A stretch of 64,000 nucleotides of DNA from Symbiodinium kawagutii (Eukaryota; Sar; Dinophyceae; Suessiales; Symbiodiniaceae): assembly GCA_009767595.1 (NCBI GenBank), contig VSDK01015182.1, positions 228,778 through 292,777 on the forward strand. Direction: 5' to 3'. Of this stretch, positions 11,530 to 25,316 are shown piece by piece. Position 1 is the stretch's first letter. Every line of letters starts with the position of its first letter. A program made the translations under genes and the position numbers. The notes under the pieces are model-generated. The model saw only the letters and a program-made list of their open reading frames with translations. It was not told where the DNA came from and did no database searches.

Positions 11530-14500
11530 GACGACATGAGGCGACTATGTTTCGTCACATTTATGGCTACACCTAATCCTATTGATATGCATGCGCAACC
11601 ATGGCATATCATGGCCAAAAATCCTGCTTTTCAGAGCCTTTGGAACCACATTATCCCACGTTGATAGGAACTTGAGCAGGTTGATGAACACTTCACAAAC
11701 CGATTCAGGGTCACAGCGTTCCAAACATTCCAAGTGGCCACAATGAGCGGCTTGAACATGGACGAGCCCACCACGGCCCCGAACTTCCCACAAGCCGCAC
11801 AAAAGCCGTTCAAGGATGATCGAACTTCGCGAGGGAAGGATTCGGATGGCAGAATGAAGGTGGTACTGTTTGGCCCAAAATTGCTGAAGAAATACCTGCT
11901 AGGCAGCAATCGCAGTGAAAAGTTGTGCAACTTTAGGCATGCACCGGCAAGGATCAACGGGTGAATTGCTTCTCCTTTTTTCAGCAACTTCTGACGATGG
12001 TGAACCCATCGTTGCCTAATTGCAGTATCTGATAACTGCCAACCATTGGCAACACTATATAACCATGAATATGCACTAAACTACGATTGACCACTATCCG
12101 TTTCAGACCCGTTCCGAAAGTTGAAGTCTAATAAAGTCGAAGACGAATCCAACTGCTGGAAAATATGCAAAACTTCCATCCACAAAAATCATTGATGCTT
12201 CCAAACAAGAAGTAGGGGCAAGTCAGTTGGTATCTGCAAGCAGGCCGAGATGCGTCAAGCCATACACGAACAGCAAAGTTGCTGGCAAGTCTTCCATGTC
12301 ATCCAAGAAAGCTGCCAAAACTGCATAAAGCCTTGGATGGGCAAACAAACACAAGTATGGCATCCAAATCCAAATCCAAAACCAAGGTAAACTTGGCAGG
12401 ACGTCACATTTTTTAGTGTGAAGAGTAGAGCCGCGCCGAGCCGGGCCAACAAAAGTAACAAATCATCGTATTTGAAGTGCTCATGACTATCAATTTGACA
12501 GGAGATTCTTCACGTTGGATCACGTTGGTACCTTGCATGTGGGGTGTGCGTTGAAGCTTCGAGGATAGGCACCGCCAGCTACAGATCTGTCAGGTGCCAG
12601 GCGGCAGTGCCATCATGGCAAAGCCTTGGATCTGGATGTTCTTCCTGCCCAGTCGGTCCATGAAGCATACGGAGACGTAGTATCCTGGTGACCCAAACAG
12701 GGAGGGGTTGAGGGCTTGATGCCAACCCTGGATGAAGCTGCTAAACCCCTATAGTTGATTCATAGCCGGTATACACCCAATGGTTTATTAATCGAGGGCT
12801 AGCATGAAACAACGTGAGCTGCGACCATCTTGAAAGATGAAACTCGTTTTTGGTGGTGGATGCTGAGCCAGAGCATCGACGCGCAGCCATACAAAGGTCA
12901 ACCAACCGGTGACAACATGGTTTCACCTCGCCTTGCCTGGAAGGCCCAACAGCGCTAGAATCGCCAGCTGCCAACATAGGTTGTGCTGGATGCTGTTCCC
13001 GATCACCGGCGTGACCGTTTTGCTGTCCACATGGAAAACATCTTGCAAAATGGCAGGTGAAAACCTGTGGGACAAGCACAGAGGGCGCGTGCAAATTCGA
13101 TCACCGACCAAGTCAGGGTCAATTTGAGATAGGTTCGAACATGTTCGAACAAAAAGACTAGCAAACACAAACAAGCAATCAAGCAGAGGACGGAAAAAAA
13201 CAAGGAGAATGCAGTCATTTGTTTGCACCTTCCGACGCATGTTCACCCTTTCAATGCCAAGCACCTCTGGACTTACTCGCGAAAAAAAGACATCAACTGC
13301 TCAGCTGAGGCACAAGGAGTTGCCATAAAAGGTGATGTCAAATAAAAACCAGCCACCCGCGCAACCAACGATACTTCTCCAGTAGGCTCGGTTGCTAAGT
13401 GCCTGACCAAAGCCCGAGATGATGTCTTCATCCGTGTGATTTGCGGTGACAGTACACACTTGGGTATGCATATGACGTGGAATTCTGGTGCTACTTTTGC
13501 TTGCTGCAAGCTAGCAAACATTCCAATCCAATAGTCTTGAGATGTCTGGAGAGAAGCGATGCTGAAATTCGATCACGACAGCAGTCAGCCATGACAACTG
13601 ATGAGCTACCTTATCCCATCATAAGATTGGTTAACAATGGTGAACGCTTAACATATAGCTGATCTTAGTCACACTGTCATCATGATCACTCTCAGTCATG
13701 TGCCGCAGCATGCAAATGCATGCGCCCACTGATATTCTATTCATAAAAACATGTTAGCATCTTTTGGTGATTTGAACAGCTTATGCATGCTTATGCCATA
13801 AGAGCGGCTGAAGGCCTCAACTTTAAAAGCTTGAGCCACTTGAGGTGGCTTGGTGAAGGGCGGATTGAGCTATACAACACCCTCCTGGTGCATTGCGTCG
13901 GACCAAAACATCCGAAGAGGAGGCCAATTCTTTGGCAAATGACCGCGGATACCCATGGTTCATCACTGCTCTTGAATCTTGACCACCCAAGGTGAGTTGC
14001 TTCCTCAAGGGTTCCCAATCAGAACGCAACTCGTTTTGGAGCTTGCAACCAGCGGAGTGGGGGTATCTATAAACATTGAGTATCCTCTAAGCATCGAAGA
14101 ATGATCAGGGAAACACAATTGTCTGAGGTACTGCCAATCGTGGATAAATGATGCTGAGATGTGCTTCTGGTCCAGAGATATTGATGGTGCTTAGTTTTTA
14201 GCTCCTGCGAATCACAATGAGCCATGTCAGAGACGTAGTAGCACAAGCGTTGAAGTGAGACAAATGTAGGGATGTTGATCAACCATGATGGTTCTTCATG
14301 GTTCTTTCTTTCTATGCTTGCGCAATGCGCATCCGACTACGAGTGCTCCAGCGCTATTCCTTGTGCGTTGTTACGATCCCTCAACTCGCCACTGGAAAGC
14401 TTTCGGGGGAATCAGCAACTGTTGATTCAATAGTCATGTTTTCTCAACACCAATTATTGATCAGAGTACCCAAATAACTGGTGATCAACAGCCACAATAA

Positions 14501-17500
14501 TTGGAAGATACCTCGATCATTCAATATCATTCAAAAGTCAGTTGTGCAAATAGGTGATGGTCTGCAACATGATGTTTCTCAACATTTCTTACTACTCCAC
14601 CCTGAGGTACCACCAGGATCAGCGGCCTGGATCATGCTGGGTGCAGCACTGAGATCTGGTCGAGCTTCAGGGCTGCTTTGGCCCCGCTGCAAGGGCATGA
14701 GCAGGATGCCTCACCGCATGGTCACGGGTCAATAGTAATCAACCAACATCAACCAACGCATGGGGATAACCAGCAACAATCATAGGGAAAACAACGGTTA
14801 ATGATGCCTCTGATGCCTGTCCGAATGACACTGCATTACACTGATCCACTCGTCCTGTGACTGATTGGTCGACCTTGCAACTGATGGGTCGGGCTGCCTG
14901 CAGTTCCTTTAGAAGGATGACAATGATAACAGTTGGCTGCTATCGTCCAAAAAATCCGAGAAACTTTGAGAGCGTGGATCGTTCATGGCAGATCCATGCA
15001 GGACAATAACCGGCCTTCACCGATATTGGCCGTTCATCAGCAGGACTAATTACAACCATTACCAGCCATTGATTATTCACCTTTGACTTTAGCTGCCGGC
15101 GAACCTCAAACATGGATCGTCATGATGGTGAACTCTGGCTGTTCACCAGAATGATTCACACTTCATCACTGGGTTGGTTCATGGGAAAGTCTACGTCGGC
15201 AAGCCTTCTATGAACCACCAATGATCGGCCCCAGGAGATTTCTCCACCAACCAGTGCTAAAATCATCCTTGAACATATTTAAATCAGCCATTTACCATCA
15301 GTTCACCAGTTATGAACCAATCATTGCCATGGGTTTCCCCTAGGTTTCCGTAAGTTTTTCTAGGTTTCGTCCAGGTTTCCCTAGCTTTCCCGCAGGCTTC
15401 CCAGCTGTTCACCCGCGACCTCCTACCCCACCTGGTAAGGCCCCAAGGCCCAGGATCAGGCGCCAAGAGAGGCCCTGGACGTCCAGCAGGGTCTTGGCCT
15501 CGCCGTCCACGCCATCGCCTCAGCACTGCTGGTGCTTGGGCAACTGGTGACGCTTGGTGACGCTTGGTGACGCTCAGTGGTTAGAAATGACGACAACCCA
15601 ACGATGATCATAGGACCATCCATAGGAACTATATAGGTATGATAGATGCTAGGAACTGTAGTCATCGTGGACTAGTTGGTTTTAGGTGAGTATAATTGGT
15701 CTTTTTTCTAGCTACGATTATAATTGGTCGTAATTAGTTGGGACTGGTTGATTTTAGGTGATTATAGTCCTGACTGGTCACTGCTTGTCAGGATTAAATG
15801 ATCATAGTGACAAAAAATAACATCATTGGTGATCAGTCAAACAGTTGATTAACCACAGTCTTAATGATTGTGATTATGATGATCATTAGTGGCATTTTTG
15901 ACTCTTGTATCTCTCCATTGGCAGGTCTTAATCATGATTACCATGATCAGTCCTGATAATTCTCTCTCAGTCTTTCGTATTTTTGGTAATTGTCGTTCAT
16001 CATTACCAACCGCGGCGGATGTTCATGGTGGAGGGGATCAATGTGCATATGGAGCTTCAGCCCCAAATTTCCCACCCACATGATTGTGCGGGTTAATCCG
16101 CAATGGATGCTGAAGAGCTGGGGATCAACAATGGTTGCTTTACAACGGCTTTGGGTTGTTGTTAAACACATTTTGGTTGATCCAATTATTGCTAAGCCAC
16201 GCTCCTTTCGTACTAGGCCAACTGTTCAACCATCGGCATGTCAGCGTCTTAGACGACTCGAACTACTCCCCATCACAACCAGATTTATCCCAGCGATGGA
16301 GCCAGGGCCTTAGTTATTGGATGACAGGCGCCAGGTGCCATGGAATTACATCCAAGTCCAAGTCCAGTATGATTTCTCCATGGATACCGTGATTTCTCTG
16401 TTAAGCAACCACTTTCATGGTGATTGTTAAGCCTTGGTTGCTCAACCAGGCTTGGTTGCTTAACCAGGCTTCGTCTCTGGGATTTTCTGCGGATGTTGGC
16501 CAAGGATGAGGCTCAACCCTTGGTTCCTTGACCAGGAGCCCCGCGTCTTCAGCAACGCGCCACCGGGCCAAGCCGCCGAAAGTGTACAAACAAACCATGG
16601 CAACCTCACCGGTGTAGCAGCTATGCCGACTAGTCAGCGATGATGGTGAGTGATGCCTGCCTATATACAATATACAGTGTATATATGCATATTGTATGAT
16701 GCTTGCTAATGACTAGTCATGATGATTGACTACAGCTAAATGATGGCAATGGTGACCAATGATCATCAAAAATAATTAAGGGTTAATGATGATCGAAAGG
16801 TCGCAATGATACACATCGATCAGTAATTGTGATGGACCATAGTCCATGAAAATGATCAACATATGATCAACACCAACTGTTGTGGCGTTCGGTTCCAATA
16901 GCTGCCTAAAATGATCTATTACCGGGGTATCCACCGGTTTGCCCTCTACAGTTGTCGGCTCAAGTAGCCAATGCCCGAACATGATTCCAAGCATCCTGTC
17001 AACAGAAGATCTCTGGGCATCAAAGAACAAACAATTGCTCCCTGGGAGACGTATAGGAAGCTTTCTTCGATGGGTTCCTATCTGAATCCTACCATGCCAC
17101 TTCCTCCCGGTACCTCCTTCCCTTGGCCATTGTTTGCTTTCCTTTGCGTTCGAATATTTGAGGCAACCAGAAACAATGACCGCCCCAAAGGTGAGCCAAG
17201 GTAACAATTGATCTCACATTTGAGGACTGCAAACGCACGAGCTCAACATGTAAATGAGTCAAACCCAATTGTTGATTCCCACGACCCCACAGGTATGCAA
17301 CCCAAGCACTAAGGGCACCAATAGCTGTCCCACTCCTTGCATTGAGAAAACCAATGCCACAGATTTTCCACGGTTCCTTGGCAGTCGGATGGCCGGCACG
17401 ACCAAAATAATCATAGTACATTATAGGGGCCATTTTGCAACAATGACCAATAGTAGGGGATAATACTGATCAACATCCCCAGTTTTGCCAAAATGACTTT

Positions 17501-18660
17501 GCCGATTTGCCCTCAAAATATGGGCTGTCCACATGTTTTCCATTTACATCTCCCACGACTCTTGTGGGACTAAGAACGGCGGTTCGCAGATTACATTGAG
17601 AGGCGGCCGCATGTGGGTTCTGATCTTGGCTGATCGCTTCGAAGAAGGAAGGAATCCACAAAACGACTTGCCCATGCTCCAAACACAAGCTTACAGGCCA
17701 GAGCAAACGTGCCAACAGAAGTGAAATAACCTCCATCCACTGAGAGAGAGGTAAGAAGAAAAACGATTGATCCGTGACATCCGAAGGCACAGCCGGCTGA
17801 GATGATCCATTTTTTGGGCAACATGGAGCAACTCCCAATGCCTCCAGGGCACCGACTGCTTGATCCCTCTGCTGCAACAGTGGCGGCCAAAGGGTACACG
17901 CCACCAACGCCAACACCCAGGATGAAGCGGGCAATACTCAGGAAAATAAAAACCTGAAGCGCACTCCCAGTTGCTGTTGCCCCAATGGAAGGCATTCGGC
18001 GCTGCAACTTGGATCACTGGCATTCACTGGCAGTTGGTGAGTTGCCATGGTTTTCGCCTTGTTCAAAAACTGATGTTGGACGACTTGACCAACAATGGCA
18101 ATCCTGCTTCCAATGACCATTCTTCTCCCAACGGCAACCCGCCCACCTCCACCAGCTGACCCTATCCCCAGCTGGTTGCACCGCCCAGCTGCCGTCGTGG
18201 GATCCCGTGGGTTCAGTGGAACAGCAAAGGCAGAGACCAGCGCTCCAGCTATGGACATCACCATGGTCAGGTACAACCTGAGGCTGGACACATGGCACAG
18301 CCAATCAGTGCGGCCCACCAAACGACACAATGTAGCTATCTTTTAGAGTGAGGTTCGCATGAACAGTCATGACCACAGAGTTCTTTGGTGAACTTGTTGG
18401 GATGGTCCATTGACACCCTTGTTTGCAGTTGGTTTTGATACATCTGACGGCCCCAATTGGGGTGCATCCCGCGCGCCTGTATCATGTCAAAATGGGCAGA
18501 AGGACAGTACTAGACATCCGGTTTGAGCCAGGGTGCCTGTCTTCCAATTTTGATTCGCTGTTAATATCACTGAATGCCATTGTTTTTCGATGTGGTTGTT
18601 CCTGATTGAGTTTTTGTTGGTGTTGATATTGTTCGTGCTACTGTTGTGGTTTTGGTTGTG

Positions 18661-18691
<31 letters not shown>

Positions 18692-18695
18692 CTGG

Positions 18696-18728
<33 letters not shown>

Positions 18729-21700
18729 CGTTGTTCTCGTTTGTCGCAACTCAAAATGTGTTGACACGTTATGTCCGTTATGTCTCCACCAGTGCCCAAC
18801 AGTACGCCCGGTCATCATGAAATATCCCCACAACTCACGCACGCAAAAAAAAAAAAACAATTGTTTTGTTCTGTTCCCCATGACTTGTTGAACATGGAAC
18901 GGTATGTTGAGTACATCCTGCCCACTGCCACTATTATACTATTGATCATCACTAAAAGCAATCAACCAACCATGGTTAATTTTCATGGGCCATCGTCCAT
19001 TGCATCAGCACTCAATCACCGCAAAATAACCATGGAATGGCTATTAACATCGATTGACTAACCATCAGTAAGCCTAAGAGGCTAACCGCCCTTGTGACCA
19101 TTCAAAGTAGGTGATCTAGTATTGGTTCATGACCCTATTGGCTAGCCAAATGGTTACCAGTAGGTTATCATCCACTGGTTAATCATCCACTATTGGTAAC
19201 CAAAGTTAACTTCCCTATTGACTAGCCAATTTTTTTTCCATCGCCAAATGGTTACTCAAATTGTCCATAACTATTGGCGTATCATCCACTATTGGCTGAC
19301 CAGTTAAGAGGGTCAACCAGTGGAGCTCCACTGCTCCCAGTTCTGGCGCGAGGAGCGCAGGACCTCGTCCAAGCCAGTCACCCACATATCCTGAGGACAC
19401 GGCCGGGCCTGCCATGAGAATGGCAACGATCCGTGGCTGAACATGTGTGAAGTTGAAGGGATCAATGATGGTGGATACTGGCTAATGGTGGTTAATAACA
19501 TTACATGATGGTTGGTAATGGTAAATAGTTTTTAAAAAGGATGATAATAATGATTCATGATGGTTAATGATGGCTAATTCTGGTTGATACTGACAGTCAT
19601 GATTAATAATTACTGGTTCATGTATGGTTGATTGATGGTTAATTATTGTTCAATGGTTCGTAATAGCCACAATGATGTTTGATAACAATTCCCACTGATC
19701 CCTCCCCACTCATGGTGGCTGATGATTTATCAACGATAGCCTCTTAGAGCTGAAATTGCGTGAGAGAAAGAGAAGCGAGAGGGATCCCGAACTTCATCGA
19801 GGCAAAGTAGTTCAATATCACCCGATGAAGCATGTAAGCAACATTTAACCAACAATTAACCATAAGTAACCAGCAATGAATCATAAGTGACCAGCATTTA
19901 ACTTAACCAATGAGCCATAAGTAACAAGCAATCAACCAGCCATGAACCATAATCAACCATAATCACAAGCAATCAACCACTGGTTCAACCCGAAATTTCT
20001 CATCACCACTATGACACTTGTTACATTTTGACCCAGCAATCAACCACTGATTCAACGCACATTCCAATGGGCCCAGTGTCCAAAGGTCAACTGCCCAAAG
20101 ATCGCTCCAGCCAAACAGGCCGTGCTGGCGGTGGCCACCGAAGCGCTGCAGTGGTCCTTGAACGCTTGGGTACCACGGGTTGCCAACCGCTGGTGAGTTC
20201 ATGTAACCGTGGTGGCTACTTAGCCTTACTTAGCTATATCATAGTTCATGCACGTTATATTACTATATGGTAGCTACTGGTTAGTTGATGCAATTGATGG
20301 TTATGGTAAGCTAGGTACCACTAACTGGCTAGTTAGTTCGTAGCTGGTGACTGTACCTAGTTAGTGTTATTGACTATGGTACTAGTGGTTAGTTGCTACA
20401 AGCTTCTCGAACATAGTTACCAAATAGGTTTCTAGGGGTGAGCTAGTGGCTATAGAAATTGTGGTTAATAGGCTTATAAAACTGCGGTTAGTTAGTGTTG
20501 GATAACCTGTTAACCATTCTTGACAATAGCTGCTCACTTGCCAGCACTAGTTGTGAATGATAAATAAGGTTCAGAATGGTATATGATGGCAAACCATCAA
20601 GCATTCGATCATCGTTAGCCATAGCAAGGATTATAGCTGCTATCAATCACAAAAGCAGTATTCGATCACTGATAACTGATGATCATCATTGATTAGTTAT
20701 CAGCTATCATTGATCATATACTTACTCGTTTAACAGTTAACAGTACTAGCTGTTATCAATCACGAATGATTAATTGTTAAACATTCTTGAACAATTTCGA
20801 CCATCATCAATCATCAGCCTTCGTTCGTGATCCAGTAGCCACACAGCTAGCAGTCGTACGTGATGGCTGATGGTGATCAATTAATGGTTGTCAACAATGG
20901 TTGAGATTGGTTTGCACTGACCACCAATAGCCACTACACTGACCGCCAGTAGGGTTTGCATTCCCATGAAGTACTGGTTGACAAAGCCAAGTATCGTCAA
21001 ATATCTCAAATTTATCTGAATGTATGTAATGATTGATAGGGGCTCATTAAACTCCATACCAGCCAAGGGCAATTGCGGCCCCACAACAACCAACCACACT
21101 GGCAGTTTGCATTTTCGAGAGAAATACTGACCATTTCGCATCCAAACCTAACCGGTTTCCATTTCTGGGATGTTTTCGGCTCAAATTCCTCTTGGCATGA
21201 GTTCTCCAGTCTCTGATCCAAGCATGGTCCACTGCACGGTGTTTCCTAACCAAACCTGCTGCCATGGCCAAAACGGGCTTCAAATGTTCGACCTGCGCCT
21301 GCTTGGCTTCAAACAATGTGTGTTATGTGCGGTGACATCGACGGCCAGCTGAGGCGGAAGCTCCGCCGCAAAACTGGTTCTCCATAATTTCCTCAGCCAC
21401 AAGTGACTCAAAGGAAGCTAAACAGATTGACAAGAACGAAGCTTCGTAATTTGTAAACATTTCTGAGCTACGGCCAACGGCAATTTGTACATGAAATTGA
21501 GAGAACGCGAAGACACAACATATAATGATCAGGTTAGAATTTTTAGTCACACAGGACAGTGACAGCGCTTTGTCGCTGCGTCGCGCATACCATGCAGCAA
21601 TGACAACGTTGGAGTGTCCTTGGGATTCTTGGCCCAACCAAGGGTAAGCAAGGTCACAGCATGTCACAGCTATGCCCGGAACACTTGCCACAGAGCCACG

Positions 21701-22249
21701 TTGGTGATGTTGACATTCACCAAATTGTATGCCGTCGACAGATTGCTGACAGCCGCGATGATGGTTGCCCGCATCTGGAGACAAACAGCTTTCAACTCAG
21801 ATGGAGCCACTCACAATGGTCGATGAGCCCTCATTGCTTACAGGATCACTATCGGCTGTGCTTTTTTGGCCTCGCCTCTATCGTCAGCTCCTACTACCTC
21901 TAGCCCCAGCAAACTTTGATCTCACCACTTGGATCATTTTGGAGTACAGAAATGTGCAAACAACACAAACATTTGGATGCGGGGACAATATATCCAGGCA
22001 CAATATATATTCAGGAAAATCAAAGCCAGAAAGCCCTAAATGCAGGTGAATCATATTTAGGGAACTAATTCATATTAATTCATCAAGTTTCATGTTTGGT
22101 GAGCACCACTCCCCGGGACCATGGCCTGCTTGCTCTCATCGCCCACGCTGTCATCCGACCGTGACGTGCGGATTTCCGCCGACATGGCTACGCGATGCTG
22201 CGCGTCGCCGGGTCCCTGTGATCGGGATGGCTGCAGCGACAGGGTGCTG
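11530..22249 (-). CDS. PHO84-like phosphate transporter (MFS, PHS family), at least 14 exons
   Basis: Phase-checked exons: 22249-22120, 21774-21685, 21147-21064, 19390-19357 (34 bp), 15518-15432, 14709-14614, 13386-13314, 13064-12937, 12684-12606, 12331-12254 and 11895-about 11720. Others have less certain ends: 18277-about 18200, 17953-about 17861, about 16604-16575 and about 11625-11540. Helix landmarks run in order: AAVSNLSTAYNLVNVNITNV (helix 1); the MFS motif GYVGDWLGRGPAL; TMVMSIAGALVSAF; ARFILGVGVGGVYPLAAT; VAMVCLYTFGG; SWRLILGLGALPG; CAGGWFLFDITFYGNSLFSP (helix 7); PGYYVSVCFMDRLGRKNIQ; LPATLLFVYGLTYFFSNFGP; and NSTTFILPSESFPREVRSS. These match H+-coupled inorganic phosphate transporters of the plasma membrane. 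The helix-4 GGDYPLS motif reads GGVYPLA, losing the acidic residue; the helix-7 Asp is kept. At least one exon (between 21685 and 21147) and parts of the central loop are not located. Confidence 0.88.
18660..18732. repeat. TTG/CTG trinucleotide repeat inside transporter intron
   Basis: Mixed (TTG)n and (TGC)n repeats lie in the intron between transporter exons at 19357 and 18277. They generate long leucine, valine or threonine-rich false ORFs on both strands. Confidence 0.9.
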
Positions 22250-22299
22250 CTGAGAGAAACCCTGAATCCAAGCGTGGCTAGGCATGGTCATGACCATTG

Positions 22300-23340
22300 T
22301 GCCACACCCTTGTGGGTATCAACCTTGGATACCATAAGGTCTATATACTGCGATGCCTACCCATGAACGGAAGTATGGTTGCTTGCGCCTAGACTGTCAC
22401 AATACCCTGGTTGGAGGGTGCATCCTGTCCAAATCTTGGGGTGCATTAATCGCCCAAGTAGCTGGAAAGAAACCAGATTGCCCAAACTTGGACTCAAACA
22501 TTTACCAAACTTTGGTCACCGCCTTTTTCAGGCTTTTTATGGCAACCTATCATAGGAGGTGTATACTAAATTTCCAGTAGACCATGCAGGGAACGCCAAA
22601 GTGCATCCACTTACAGGACCCTTTAATAAAGCTATACTGTACTGTGAAAACTGGATTGGAAAATAACCAAGGTTACCGCGGTCTTGCGGCAGCAGTTTCA
22701 CTCTTTTCAGCCTGAAACTAATCGAGTCGGAGAGGAGTGCCCGTTGAGTGCTGGTGTTCCATTGAAGAAAACGCACACGATCTTCCATCTATCTTTTGAG
22801 GAGCATCAAATGAAACTGCAAGCAAAAAACAAACAATTGTCAATGGTTTAATCTCAGCATTCATTGTATACAAACGCATCCATGAGAAACATTTGGAAAC
22901 TTCATCACCACTGGGTGTAGCTCCAAATCATTCTCGCATCATACTGAAACGGTTCGACCTTCTCAGCAACGCATGTTAAACAATGAACATCTGGGGAATA
23001 TGTCGGAGGACATCAAAGGTAGCCTGGCCGCTTGGTAGCCCGTGGTAGCCCTCATGGCGCCAGCCCCTTGCCATCTTCAACGGTCCACACCGAAACTTTG
23101 GCATCTCTGGGCATCTCTCACGAAGCAGTTGCTCTCTGCCTCGACGGTGCATGGGACAATATCCAATGATGATAGCAATGGCGATTGGTGGTCAAAATGG
23201 TTATGTCAAAGCATTTAGTGGTATCCAACAGTCCAACAGTGGTTATCTCGTATGATATGTGATACTGGGTGTGCAAAAACTGAACAAGGCAAGGGTTAAC
23301 AGTGATTTAACGATCGTTGATCAATGTTGATATTAGCACC
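22300..23340. other. No clear gene
   Basis: This stretch lies between the N-terminal exon of the phosphate transporter and the membrane-protein exons. A minus-strand frame at 22537-22788 has a GATCGTG-rich start but ordinary composition, and I cannot support it as coding. Confidence 0.4.
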
Positions 23341-23344
23341 CATC

Positions 23345-24157
23345 CCCGGAAATTGTGGTTTGTAATTGGCGGTCGCCAATGCACCGTTCTCCCGGGTGCA
23401 TGACCAAGTACTGCAGCATAATGAACAACAATCCCACCAAAATGGATGTGAGCCAAAACACCGTATTACCCCGCACAAACATCCAGAAAATGCATATAAT
23501 CATAAATTAATCGTTTGTCAGGATTTTACCTTGCTAGATCGTGATATATGATGAGAAGTGGATGATTAATTACTGTACTATTATCCATTTCTGTATATAT
23601 GATATCATACCTGGCATCGTACCACAATCCATGAGATACCATCTATCTATATTGATACTACATGCATCAGGCTTTAGAAATAACTTTGGGTGTGCCGTCT
23701 CAATGGGGCTTCACTGTGGCACTGGCCTGCGTTGTCCAGCGAGGGTGAACACCTCACACGGCTCTGCCATGCTGGTTGGAATGGGCGGGTCATGTTTGCA
23801 TAAGAATCTTGGCCGCAGCTTTACCTCACGCAAGGCAACTACACTAAGTCCAACTTCATGATTCAATCATCTTCAACATGTGTGGTGGTTTCTCAAGATG
23901 GGGGTACCGCCAAATCATCCAATGTTAATATAGCAATGAACCAACCATTTTGCGAGATTTTGCAGTTGCACACCCATTTTGAGAAACACCCATCTAGCTC
24001 ATCCAGCATATTCATCGATCTATCTATACCTATTGGCTGCACATCTGTGCAACTTGAACGGTGGCGTTCAGCTGCTAGACGCCCCAGCCTGGACGCTTAA
24101 TGCCACCACCACAGCAGCTGCCCCAACGATCCAATCGAAGCCCATGCCGCGCAGGAC
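23345..24157 (-). CDS. Exons of an unidentified membrane protein
   Basis: Three minus-strand segments look coding. The first starts at 24157 after CCTCAG|G and includes RGMGFDWIVGAAAVVVALSV, a likely membrane helix. The second, about 23825-23690, includes SLDNAGQCHSEAPLRRH and CGQDSYANMTRPFQPAWQS and looks like a loop. The third, about 23500-23345, includes a strongly hydrophobic stretch (TVFWLTSILVGLLFIMLQYL) followed by VMHPGERCIGDR. Together they suggest a small polytopic or bitopic membrane protein. The family is not recognised and the splice joins are not proven. Confidence 0.4.
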
Positions 24158-24650
24158 CTGAGGGTCAGAACGGATTGGTGGCAGCTGCAGCTGGTTAAGT
24201 TGGTATAAGTTGGCTATATCAACTGTGGGTGATCTTATTTATTGACTGTTGTTATAGTGAGTTGATGTTAGTTGGCTGGTTGATTTTCGTCACATTCCAA
24301 TATGTACCGAGAATCCACCGGTGATTCTGTGTCATTCATGGTTGTTCTGTGATTCTTATGGTCCCATGAACAAACCTAAATATGTGTATATACGTCTCTG
24401 TGTGTGTGTGTGCGTCAACCTGGAAATAATCCTAATACTGGCAACATTTTGACATATTGTATTTTTGACCGACCGGACACATTCCTCCGAGATCTGGGCC
24501 AAATCTCCGAAAAAGTAAATGATCAGAAGCGACATGCATTGCCTGCTATGGCTGTTGAAGCCCCCCACCGTCTTTCAACAGATTGATCAGCTGTGGCTGT
24601 TGGAGAGATTGGTTCAAAAATCTAACGGAAAGCCTGCATACGCCTCAAAG

Positions 24651-24708
24651 GATGGATGGATGGATGGATGGATGGATGGATGGATGGATGGATGGATGGA
24701 TGGATGGA
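24651..24708. repeat. (GGAT)n microsatellite
   Basis: About 14 perfect GATG tetranucleotide units. A weaker GT run lies at about 24398-24414. The surrounding 24.2-25.2 kb shows no gene that I can support; a short TA run lies at about 25097-25116. Confidence 0.95.
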
Positions 24709-25251
24709 CAAATAAAAAGAAGATTCATAGATAGATGAAATACACACGAAGAAGGTGGTGATGATGATAGTGATTGGAGAAAAAATGCACTGGTATGGGT
24801 CTGCCGCTACTGGCCCAGTATGGACAGGTGGAAAGGGTAAGATAATCGCATCACTATCGCTGTCAAACCTCGGATCGTTGCTCCAAAATTGGTTGCCCCC
24901 ATCTGCCTGTCCAACTTTGTCTTTGTCCCCAACTAGACTTGGGAATGCCTGTGAAGTTCTGAGGGATGTTGAGAACTACTCTTGTCCCATCAATTCCCGG
25001 TCTATTCTACTGGTGAACGTTCCTCATAGTGTCTACAATTTTTGCAGAACCGACTGTAAATCGCAATAACAATAGCACACATACAAAAATACGAATGTAT
25101 ATATATATATATATACATGTGAAAAGATAGCCAAACACAAATATGTTATTCCTACATGTGCTTGCATGACCCCAACAAGACCATCAACCATCTTCGTAAA
25201 TCTTCGTACATAAAATAGTTCAAGTGGTGAAAACGGCTTCGTGGGACCCAC

Positions 25252-25316
25252 ATCTCAGGCCGCAAGAGGTTCAACAGGCCATGGAGGACGCCACGGATCG
25301 CACCACGGTGGATAAA
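25252..25316 (+). CDS. Possible ABC-transporter ATPase exon fragment
   Basis: The plus strand encodes PQEVQQAMEDATDRTTV. This resembles the stretch between the D-loop and H-loop of ABC ATPase domains, where families show VQxALxxAxxxRTTxxIAHRL. The segment is GC-rich against AT-rich flanks, and the minus strand is not attractive here. The Walker B/D-loop exon before it and the IAHRL exon after it were not found. It may be a single exon of a plus-strand gene or a remnant. Its strand is opposite to all confident genes in the window. Confidence 0.35.

Noticed and set aside
17591-17760. Frame with WMEVISLLLARLLWPVSL as a transporter exon
   Set aside because: It has a good TCTCTCTCAG acceptor and hydrophobic sequence. 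However, helices 4 and 5 are already accounted for by the exons at 17953 and 16604, and no phase-consistent join was found.
18590-18881. Leu/Val/Thr-repeat ORFs
   Set aside because: Translation of the TTG/CTG microsatellite; open on both strands and in several frames.
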